A stretch of DNA of 64,000 nt from Gracilaria gracilis (taxonomy: Eukaryota > Rhodophyta > Florideophyceae > Gracilariales > Gracilariaceae). The notes under the pieces were generated by a model. That model was not told the DNA's origin. It ran no database searches and saw only the letters and a program-made list of their open reading frames with translations. Both the position numbers and the translations under genes were made by a program. Positions 56,701 to 64,000 of this stretch are shown one piece after another. Every line of letters begins with the position of its first letter. Position 1 is the first letter of the stretch. The stretch covers positions 1 to 64,000 of the forward strand of contig JARGSG010000111.1 in the NCBI GenBank assembly GCA_030374805.1, in the 5' to 3' direction.

Positions 56701-57045
56701 CAAACCCCCCCCCCCCCGACGGTGCCCCCGCTCAGTACTCCCAGATTCGAGCATATCTCCAGCGCACACACGTCGCCCCAACTGCGCTCCCTGCGTCTTA
56801 TCACCCAGGTCGAGTACTGATATCGTACCGGTCCATTGATATCAGTACGATATCGTTCGGACCACATGATATCAGTACGATATCAGTTTGGCCCAGCATA
56901 AACGCAATTATGGGCATTTTAAAAAATTAAAATTTTTTGAAGAGATGTCACCAGCCGGACCTGTCATACAAAGTTCACATCGCGCTTTCCCACCACTCAA
57001 TTGCGTTTCGGTCCTTCTGTGCCTTCCAAGCTGAGTGATAAGCCC

Positions 57046-57170
57046 GTTATGTTGGAAATCACGTGATGATATCGGGTCACTCGACAGAAAAATTGGTCCC
57101 TCGTCTTCGACTCGGGCCCGAATTTTTCTGTCTCGTGCCCCGGATATCATCACTCGATTTTCAACATAAC
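57046..57170. repeat. 125-bp fold-back repeat (MITE-like)
   Basis: Two arms of about 55 bp pair imperfectly: GTTATGTTGGAAATC...GTGATGATATC...GACAGAAAAATT and its inverse, around a short centre near 57100-57115. No target duplication could be fixed. It looks like a small palindromic element. Confidence 0.75.
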
Positions 57171-57779
57171 TCCTACATATCTTATTAACAGCCTCCTTCA
57201 TGGATCATCATCACACAGTCGCCCACGGCTCCCAAACACCGCCGTCTCTTTGATGAAACATTTCTGCCTTCCAATTCACATGTAGCTCTTCACACAACCA
57301 CATGCAGCCACGTCCGTCTGCAACGCCGCTCCACCCATTTCTAACCCACCGGGCCGCCCGCGCGACCCAATTGCTCCAACCGTTTCGTAGATTGCTGAGA
57401 TATCTGTAGATATCCGGTCGAGAAAGATATCCCACTGGCCCATACGGCTCATGCAACACAAGGTTGCACAACGCAACATCAAACCAGTATCGAACAGAAT
57501 GCACAACTTCATCAGTTCGTCTCTTGCAGCACATCCGTGTACTGTAGCACCATCTCTAACGATTGTGCACCATTCATCTTTCGATGCTAATGACGATAAA
57601 ACGCTTGCAGCGCTCGACAGGCCTGTCACCCTGTTTCACCCTGTTCCATTTGTAGTTAGACGCCTCGTTCAAACACATGCCACCGAATCTCTTTGGACCG
57701 TATCAGAAACCTTCACGGCCTGCGAGCAGGAGTTGGTTTGCATTCGCTTGCAATCAGCAATTGCGATACACGATTGCAT

Positions 57780-57788
57780 CTTCTTCCG
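57780..57788. repeat. 9-bp target-site duplication, left (CTTCTTCCG)
   Basis: Directly abuts GGGGCACGG and is repeated exactly at 60328-60336. Confidence 0.9.
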
Positions 57789-57963
57789 GGGGCACGGAGA
57801 ATCTACGCACTGTGAGATGCGTAGGAAAAAGGCCCCAGACCCTCCATATCTTTGTAACAAAATAGGCAAGAACCTCCCTTCTTGCAAGTAACGCTTGCAG
57901 ACCCTCCCTACCCATCAGCGCGTGCCAAGTACCAAGAACCTCCCTAGCTACGATTCTCATTGG
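57789..57963 (+). repeat. Fold-back element, left terminal inverted repeat
   Basis: Starts GGGGCACGGAGAATCTACGC and ends GATTCTCATTGG; pairs with 60153-60327. Confidence 0.95.
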
Positions 57964-58029
57964 CCCTTACAAACTTTTGGAGGCGTGACAGCACGCACCC
58001 GCACTCTGGTAGAATTCAAAAAAGCGCGC

Positions 58030-59060
58030 ACTCTTCTCTCGCACTCCCAAATCAATCCCTCCCCCGCCGCCGTCGTCATGACCCCACCGCTGCCATCGTC
58101 ACCCAACCCCACCACCGTCGCCACCGCACCTTCACCGCTGTCGCAACTCCACCTTACCGCCGTCGCCACCACAACCTAAACCAGCACCGCCGTCACTGCT
58201 ACAGCATCGCCGTTCTCGCCATCACATCCTGCCATCACCCGACCCCGTCCATCGCCACCAAACCTTACCAACGTTGCGATCAGACACCCGCAGACGTCGC
58301 AATCACACCATCGCCACTCTCTTCACCACATCTTTCCCTCCAAATTCCCGCCACTGTAGCAACCACGCCCCTACTGCTGTTGCCATCTCATTCCTCACCA
58401 TCGGCAGCAGACACTGCCGCGATCGCAACCACATTACCAGCACCGTCGCGGCAATACTATTCCCGCAGTCACTGCCATAAGAGTAACACTGTTACACTTA
58501 CCCTACCGTGGTCGCCGTCGCCGCCGTGCTATCTCCGCTTCATCCCCAACGCCCTCGCCTGCCCAGCGCCACCGCTGTGGCACCAAGGGCGCCATATCCG
58601 ACATATTACTGCTGCTATTACTGCTGCTATTACTGCTACACAACCGCCGCTGTTACCAAATCATCTTAACAGCGTGGCCGACATACCACAGCAGCTGTCA
58701 TCGCTTAAATTCCACTTCCGTGGCCACTGCCTCAAAGCAGTCGTCACCGTTAAAGTCTTTTCTCCGTTCTCGCCACTATGTCATCACCGTCGCCGCCACA
58801 ACCACACTTTCGTTGCTCCTGCCCCAACAACGACATCGCCGCCTCAGCACTACGTTTGCCAATGCACGAATCCCACCATCGTCGCTGCAAAACTCTTCTG
58901 GCTGTAGTCTTTATAATCGCACCGTCATCGTTGCTGCATCACCACCGCAACTCTCGCCCGACCACCAGACTCAGCGGCGCTACCCAATAATCACCATCAA
59001 CGCGACAACGACACTTCCGTCGGTGATACTGCGGCTACGTTTAGGTACTAGTTTCAAGCA
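58030..59060 (+). repeat. Degenerate CACCGCCGTCGCCAC repeat, left arm
   Basis: C-rich top strand made of imperfect units around CACCGCCGTCGCCAC, with stretches such as (ATTACTGCTGCT)n near 58603-58635. Translations are Pro/Thr/His/Arg-rich in all three phases, so no gene is called. Confidence 0.75.
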
Positions 59061-59379
59061 CGTCATTGCGTGAAGTAAAACACGTATGAACGCTTCATTC
59101 TCGTGGAAAGTTTTCTTTGAATACACTTTTAATATGGACTTGAGCGATGAGAGAGCAAAGCAAAAAGCAGAACCACTCCTTAATTCAGGTTGAGTAGCTC
59201 GAGTTCTATAGGAAGTGAAAAGTATTAGTCGAAATTAAGATGCACCAAGACCTAGCAATTTATTGTGTAAGTGTTAAACAAAGACGATGCAAAGAGAGCT
59301 GGTAGACATAGCGAGAGAATACAAGTATAATTCGAAACAACACACAAACGGAGGGGCGGAAAACATTGATGTCGTGTCA

Positions 59380-59860
59380 CTACGGTTACAACGGTGGGGA
59401 TGTGGCGACGACGGTAATGATGGTGTGCCAGCGACGGCAATGGAGTCTTAAGGGCGAGGGAGATAGACGTTTGGCGGCGACGGCGGTTATGGGGCAGTGG
59501 CGAAGGCAGTGGGAGTATGGCGGAGACGGCAGTAGTAGTGTGGCGGTGAGGGTGTGGCAGTGCCTGCCATAGGAAGTGGTAGCAACCGCGGTAGAGTTGG
59601 CGTGTTGACGGCAGTGGGGTGTGGGTCCCACAGCGGCTGTGGTTTGGTTGTCACGGGGTCAGTGGTGTGGCGGCGTTGGTGGTGGGAGTGCAGTAGCGAC
59701 AGCGGCGGTGGTGTGGCAGTGACGGCGGTGCGGATGTAGGGTGTAGTGGCGACGGCGATGGCGTGGGATGGCGACACCGGTGAGGATGTGGTGGTGATGG
59801 TGGTGGGGTGGGGTGACGACGGCGGCGGGGGTGGGCGGACTGGTTCGGGAGCGCGACAGA
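59380..59860 (-). repeat. Degenerate CACCGCCGTCGCCAC repeat, right arm
   Basis: G-rich top strand; its reverse complement has the same unit type as the left arm, so the two can pair. Confidence 0.75.
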
Positions 59861-60152
59861 AGAGCGCGCGCTTTTTGAGTTTTCCTAAGAACGGCGAGCT
59901 GGTCGGAGAGAGCAGAAGCTGATGCCGCAGCTGTAGGATGCGCTCCGTATCTGACAGGGACTGGAAGAAGAAGGGAAGGAGAGGTCGATTGGAACATCCA
60001 TAGGAAGAGAGGAGTGGCGCTGTTTGACGAGAGAGAGCAGCGGGGAGGATATCAGATTTGTCATCAGTTCAATTTGAAAAGCGCGCGCAAACTAGGCACG
60101 TGACTTTTGTGACTGTTCGTCACGCGCAATCAGACTCTTGAAAGTCTTACAT

Positions 60153-60327
60153 CCAATGAGAATCGTAGCTAGAGAGGTTCTTGGTACCTGGCACGCGCTG
60201 ATGGGTAGGGAGGGTCTGGAAGCGTTACTTGCAAGAAGGGAGGTTCTTGCCTATTTTGTTACAAAGACATGGAGGGTCTGGGGCCTTTTTCCTACGCATC
60301 TCACAGTGCGTAGATTCTCCGTGCCCC
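60153..60327 (-). repeat. Fold-back element, right terminal inverted repeat
   Basis: Inverse of 57789-57963 with four mismatches by eye; ends CTCCGTGCCCC. Confidence 0.95.
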
Positions 60328-60336
60328 CTTCTTCCG
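60328..60336. repeat. 9-bp target-site duplication, right (CTTCTTCCG)
   Basis: Exact copy of 57780-57788. Confidence 0.9.
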
Positions 60337-60578
60337 ACTGTGGCAGTTAATGTAGGATTATTTCCCAAAAAGAACCGTGCTTACGGTTTCTCAGGCCCGT
60401 TCCAAACAGGTGTTCTAACCGTGCCGGCGTACTAGCGTTTCCGAACTTGTAAGTTCTTGATTGGTTGCGTGAGTCTTTGGATACTTGAGGCAATTAGCAA
60501 CTGCACGAGCTCGTATCACACCCCATGTAAGTTTCAAATTTGAATGCGCTCCCAACTCGCGCTACTCCTGCCAAGAGC

Positions 60579-62294
60579 ATGCATTCTTTTAATTCAGACC
60601 CTAATCTCGTACATTCCGCCCCATACGAGTGCGCTTTACGCTCCCCTGCCCTTTACGCTCCCCGATTCCGTCAATGTTGTCCTTCGCTCAAAGCTTTTGA
60701 GATGGAACTTCGAAATACTCCCGAGCGCGTTGCAGCCAAAGCCCGAAGATTGTCTTGTTCACTTTCCAACCCGTTCCCCAATTACAACCAGACAAACAAC
60801 CACCACGTAGAAAATCTTTTTGACGCGACGACTCCGTCTCCTAACAAACTCTGCGACGCACCTCAATCCGCACCGCCTCCCGTTAACGTCATCACAGTAG
60901 ACATTGAGAAAGATATTGGCCCGATTTCTGCACGTCAAAATGCAGTTGTTAATGCTTCGACGCGACGAAATTCTTTGGCATCTACCGAATGTCCGGAGCC
61001 TGATTCTCAACCACGCACCCTGGACGCCCTTTTCACGTTCATCGTGAAAACTCTAAAGAAAGAAAAGCTCCAGAGTCTTTGCGAGAAATTGGGTCTTGTC
61101 AAACGAGGGACAAAGCTGGAGGGCGCGTACCGAATTATGATCCATGCCGTGTTGTGCATATTCCGGGAGAAAGAAGTACCGCATTGCTTTAATGACGCTG
61201 AATTGAACACAAACTTTACCAGGTTCTTAAAGGAAAATATGACTTGGGAAATATGTCCTGATGTCGAGTCTTTGATCAGTAAAATGCCAACCGTTGGCGA
61301 GAGAGGAAAGTGGAAAGGAAAGCTACGGGCAGCAAAATTTTATGCTGGTCAACCATGGGACACGGATAACGCAGCTGGAGAAAAAAGCCCAAGTAATGTT
61401 CCAGGCTCTTTGGATCACATTGACTCTGTCACTCGTGTTCCTGACTTTTCGGTGAACGAGTTTGCTAGGTTGTGCATTCTATTGCGAGATGATGACCAAT
61501 GTCGTTCTGCCATGAAGAATTCTTCGTGTTTGGAGCTTTCCCGTAAGCAATTGGACACTGGCGTAACTAGAGATACGTTCTGGGTAACAATTGAGACTCG
61601 TTTTAACGATCCTACTGTAGTTACTACGAAGGATTTTCGAGGGGTTATTGACGGCATTGAATCCAATGCTTGTCCGCTTGCGCATCGCACTGCCGCTCTG
61701 CTGAAGTCGCATTATCGAGACTCGAGAAAGGACTTCACTGAATATTTTAATAAGTGGCAGCAGTCAGGTCAGATTGATCCTGAACGATTTATTGACTTCT
61801 TGCCAAAGCATGGCAATGTTCTTTATAATTATTCGAAGCGTTCGTACATTTTGTTCCATGTTTGCAGATGTGGGACAGCAAATTCTGACACAGCATTGTT
61901 GAACATAGTGTCACGGTTGGCGAAAAAGGGTTCAGGTTATGAAGCTGGAGTAATTGGCGATGGCGAAAGTGATGGTGAAATTGAACCGCAAAAGAAGAAA
62001 AGGCGATCAGCTGACTCGACGAGTTTTAAGAACCTTGAGAATTGCCTTGCCCAAGTCTCCAAATCATCTCTGCACATTTCTGAGGCTTTGACTAGAAATA
62101 ACGAAGCCGTTCTTGCAGACGAGAGAGACTCCAGAGTTCATCAGAAGCTCGAGCTTCTTTGCGCAGAGCTTCGTAACCGACGTCTGGATAGGAACTATGA
62201 AGAGGACGACGCTGCATCAAATGCAGAATCCTTTTTGAAGGAGATGTCTGTGAAGCACATTAACAATTTGATAGATAGTTTGAAGGAGGATTAA
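60579..62294 (+). CDS. Large hypothetical protein with SAP-like motif (571 aa)
   Basis: First in-frame ATG is 60579 (MHSFNSDPNLVHSAPYECAL). Residues 1-140 are Pro/Ser/Asn-rich and probably disordered. Residues about 150-195 contain LQSLCEKLGLVKRGTKLEGA, similar to a SAP DNA-binding helix-turn-helix (LxxLCxxLGLxxxGxKxxL). A middle block (about 290-345) reads FSVNEFARLCILLRDDDQCR, SRKQLDTGVTRDTFWVTIET and RFND. A similar arrangement occurs, as far as I recall, in expanded uncharacterised protist families. KKKRR at about 470 can be a nuclear signal, and a C-terminal helical region (SFKNLENCLAQVSKSS ... LLCAELRNRR) may form a coiled coil. It is probably a nuclear DNA-associated protein; cellular or element-derived cannot be decided. 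It is one uninterrupted frame. Confidence 0.75.
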   Translation: MHSFNSDPNLVHSAPYECALRSPALYAPRFRQCCPSLKAFEMELRNTPERVAAKARRLSCSLSNPFPNYNQTNNHHVENLFDATTPSPNKLCDAPQSAPPPVNVITVDIEKDIGPISARQNAVVNASTRRNSLASTECPEPDSQPRTLDALFTFIVKTLKKEKLQSLCEKLGLVKRGTKLEGAYRIMIHAVLCIFREKEVPHCFNDAELNTNFTRFLKENMTWEICPDVESLISKMPTVGERGKWKGKLRAAKFYAGQPWDTDNAAGEKSPSNVPGSLDHIDSVTRVPDFSVNEFARLCILLRDDDQCRSAMKNSSCLELSRKQLDTGVTRDTFWVTIETRFNDPTVVTTKDFRGVIDGIESNACPLAHRTAALLKSHYRDSRKDFTEYFNKWQQSGQIDPERFIDFLPKHGNVLYNYSKRSYILFHVCRCGTANSDTALLNIVSRLAKKGSGYEAGVIGDGESDGEIEPQKKKRRSADSTSFKNLENCLAQVSKSSLHISEALTRNNEAVLADERDSRVHQKLELLCAELRNRRLDRNYEEDDAASNAESFLKEMSVKHINNLIDSLKED

Positions 62295-63015
62295 GGAGAG
62301 AGCGAAAGATGTTAACATGCTGAACAGCATCTTTATTCCACAATTGGTGCCGCTGGTTTTAGAAGTAGGTAAAGTAAATGAAAGACACTGTGTGTAGCGC
62401 TGGTCCTGTTCTTCAAGTCCCTTATGCCCTCGCTGATTGTCTTGCCATAGTATAGTTGTCATCGCCATTGAAGTGTTTACATACCCTGAGTACATAGGTG
62501 AACCATTCATGTGAAATGGCCAGGCCACATGGGTTCACTTGGATTGAAGAGACTTTGCTATCATGCGAGATTGTCTGCCTGATCCAAGGCTTGAAATATA
62601 ACTCGGCGGCCTTGGAGGTAAGGCATCACTATGCGACGAACTGGTCGTTGGTGCGTTTTGGGTGGATGAAAACTCTGAACCGGGAGCAGTCATTGGGTCA
62701 CTGGTCTCGACGACACTCGCTGACGAGTTTGCCCGATGTCCATCGTCCGAATTGCCAGTGTTCGTGGATGGTGCAGGTGTTGGTGTGAATATCTTATATC
62801 CACCTCCTGATGCCGACGTCATACCTCCAAACCCAGGCACTGCAGGTCTCGCGCAGTGGTGCAGATTGATGACAAAAAGGTTGCCAGCACTACGCGAGCT
62901 GGAGATGGTGGATGTGAGCAAGCTCGGAGTGTGTTACGTGAGCGATGTAAGCCAGTACCTAACACAGAGCTACTTCTCAGTTGCGTATCTTTCCAAATCC
63001 ATATGCAAGTGGTTC
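62295..63015. other. Uncertain: possible 3' exon on minus strand
   Basis: The minus-strand frame 62921-62535 (open upstream) reads like a real C-terminal tail: FVINLHHCARPAVPGFGGM, then Thr/Ser/Pro-rich sequence ending GSGRQSRMIAKSLQSK. It may be the last exon of the unidentified gene at 63016-64000. A plus-strand frame covers the same bases and is less natural. No splice junction could be proven. Confidence 0.3.
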
Positions 63016-64000
63016 TTAGCACTCCCGAAAATGCTCTCCGGCTCTTTCTGCTAGCTTGGTGGGTGTCTCTTCTAGAGCCAAAACTGGCTTCAGAGGGCAA
63101 AAGCTCTGGCTCAGAGATAAAAACGATTCCTGTAGCAGCGTATGGGCGAGCAAAATTGCATCAGAATCTCTTCTTGGGAGCGGAAAGTCAACAAGGCGAG
63201 TATGTATGTCAAGGTCGGATCGATTTTGATACCTCTCCATTGCGGTATGCACGCGACTAACGTATCTAGCGGCAACAAATCCCGCAGCGCATGAAACATA
63301 TATGCACGCGAGATACGCAGCATGCCCAGACATGATGCTCAGGGCGTCATATGGTCTTCGCTTGTATACAGAAGTAATTGAACGACCATTGTCAAATCCC
63401 TGTCTTTCAAAGCTCTTAGTATGATCGGTTTCTATTCTGTGGCGCTCCTTGCCAGATGACAGAACGTAGCACAGAATGGACTTGAGCCGTCTCGGAATAT
63501 CTCTTTGACCGAACAGAAGCTCCGTACACCCGTACAGGAAGGCGCGTCTCATGGCCTCTCCCGCCATTGCTCGCGTCGAGAAATAAAAGGGCTCCCCAAG
63601 GTATGAATAATGAAGTCGTTGGCCTCAAACAGGTTGACTGCCGCTGGTAAATGAGCATTACTCATCCAGTTGTCGGTCACGCGGTTCACGTCGCCTATGA
63701 TCTGGGGAGCCATGATAGAGTAGGACAGAAAATGTGACACCTTGCGAATGGCGCGTGGACGACTCTTTCCATTTTGATTGTTGCGATGGTAGCTGTTACG
63801 AAGGCTAAATCGCTCCTTGATGGGCTTTGCCTTTGCCCCAAACGTGGAATGATGAGTCGGGGTGCCAAAGTGATCTAGCTCATCATCCGTAAAGCCGACG
63901 TTCAACGGGGCGCCGCTCGATTCCAAGGCAGCCCTTATAGGTCGGTGGAGTCGTACTGAATGGCAGCCTGGGTCAGCCCGAGGTACAGCGTGTTGGTCAG
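63016..64000 (-). pseudogene. Unidentified gene, 5' end outside window, frameshifted
   Basis: From the right edge one minus-strand frame is open to 63549 (ALESSGAPLNVGFTDDELDH, MAPQIIGDVNRVTDNWMSNA, NLFEANDFIIHTLG). Sense then continues in another frame from about 63605 to 63016 (GEPFYFSTRAMAGEAMRRAF, LYGCTELLFGQRDIPRRLKS, then a hydrophobic AAYLACIYVSCAAGFVAARY that may be a membrane segment). The change happens at ACCTTGGGGAGC, so a single-base indel or sequencing error, or an intron, is likely. I recognise no family. The gene may extend left into 62535-62921. Confidence 0.45.

Larger units (their letters stand above)
54588..57779. other. GC-rich, repeat-rich intergenic interval
   Basis: Positions 54750-54795 hold (GGTGGC)n. 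Positions 54840-55250 are purine-rich. Positions 55250-55900 are extremely rich in GCGC/CGCG, and open frames exist in nearly all phases on both strands, so I accept none of them. Positions 56608-56700 hold a CCACGC-type tandem array. Positions 56815-57430 have a GATATC cluster and the fold-back repeat at 57046-57170. No protein motif was found. The left part should contain the promoter of the HAD gene. Confidence 0.5.
57789..60327. mobile_element. 2.54-kb fold-back element with Mutator-like ends
   Basis: Ends are 175-bp terminal inverted repeats about 97% identical (four mismatches by eye), bordered by a 9-bp exact duplication CTTCTTCCG; 9-bp duplications with long inverted repeats are typical of Mutator-like elements. 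Inside, the left arm (about 58030-59060) is built of degenerate CACCGCCGTCGCCAC-like units and the right arm (about 59380-59860) of the inverse (GGTGGCGACGGCGGTG). The strand polarity therefore flips around an AT-richer core (about 59070-59370). A second paired block (AAAAGCGCGC...CCCCCGCCGCCGTCGTCA near 58020-58085, inverse near 59810-59875) shows the arms are homologous. No transposase is encoded; the long low-complexity frames follow from the repeats. It must be moved by an enzyme supplied elsewhere. Confidence 0.88.

Noticed and set aside
55716..56930. 404-codon plus-strand frame
   Set aside because: Runs through GC-rich repeats and the CCACGC array; translation is Arg/Ala/His/Pro low complexity, with competing frames over the same bases.
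57960..58907. 315-codon plus-strand frame
   Set aside because: Lies in the degenerate repeat arm of the fold-back element; every phase is low complexity.
62662..63054. 130-codon plus-strand frame
   Set aside because: The minus-strand reading of the same bases has more natural composition and direction relative to its neighbour; neither is proven.
1..64000. CRISPR array, rRNA, bacterial operon or prophage features
   Set aside because: No regularly spaced repeats, no rRNA core sequence and no Shine-Dalgarno-spaced gene clusters; the window is eukaryotic in character.

Overview
The window looks like nuclear DNA of a marine red alga (a florideophyte such as Chondrus is my best guess). This is inferred from intron-poor genes, plastid-targeting-like N termini on metabolic genes, homeodomains lacking the usual Asn51, and gene islands separated by broken transposable elements. 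No organism-specific marker such as rRNA is present, so the assignment is inference.

Layout. Positions 1-9362 hold no gene I can identify. Positions 9363-11277 hold a decayed retroelement gag. Positions 13106-16036 carry a broken DDE transposase of the Plavaka/KDZ-CACTA type with an N-terminal C2H2 finger. A possible spliced gene diverges from it at 16465-17845. A pogo/Tigger-type (DDE_1) transposase relic lies at 18890-20115. Positions 21038-35056 are a three-level nest: a Ty1/copia element (minus strand) contains a Ty3/gypsy chromovirus (plus strand), whose 3' LTR contains an hAT transposon (minus strand). All three have matching target-site duplications (GCCTT, GCTGT and CTACTTAA), so the order of insertion can be read directly.

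From about 38.5 kb the window becomes genic. It holds a protein with two clear and one degenerate homeodomain (39145-40836), two putative plastid proteins of unknown function (42239-43204 and 43671-45005), a small basic protein (45732-46013), an FGGY-family carbohydrate kinase (46908-48614), threonine dehydratase with two ACT-like domains (49368-51173) and a HAD-fold protein (53805-54587). A GC-rich, repeat-rich interval follows (54.6-57.8 kb). Next comes a striking 2.54-kb fold-back element (57789-60327) with 175-bp terminal inverted repeats, a 9-bp target-site duplication and arms made of degenerate GC-rich repeats of opposite strand polarity; this is the best candidate for something undescribed. 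A 571-residue protein with a SAP-like motif (60579-62294) and an unidentified, apparently frameshifted gene running off the right edge complete the window.

The cellular genes do not form an obvious pathway. Threonine dehydratase feeds isoleucine synthesis in the plastid, and the FGGY kinase probably phosphorylates a pentulose. The rest of the window is a record of successive transposition. All calls come from reading the sequence; no database search or folding was run.
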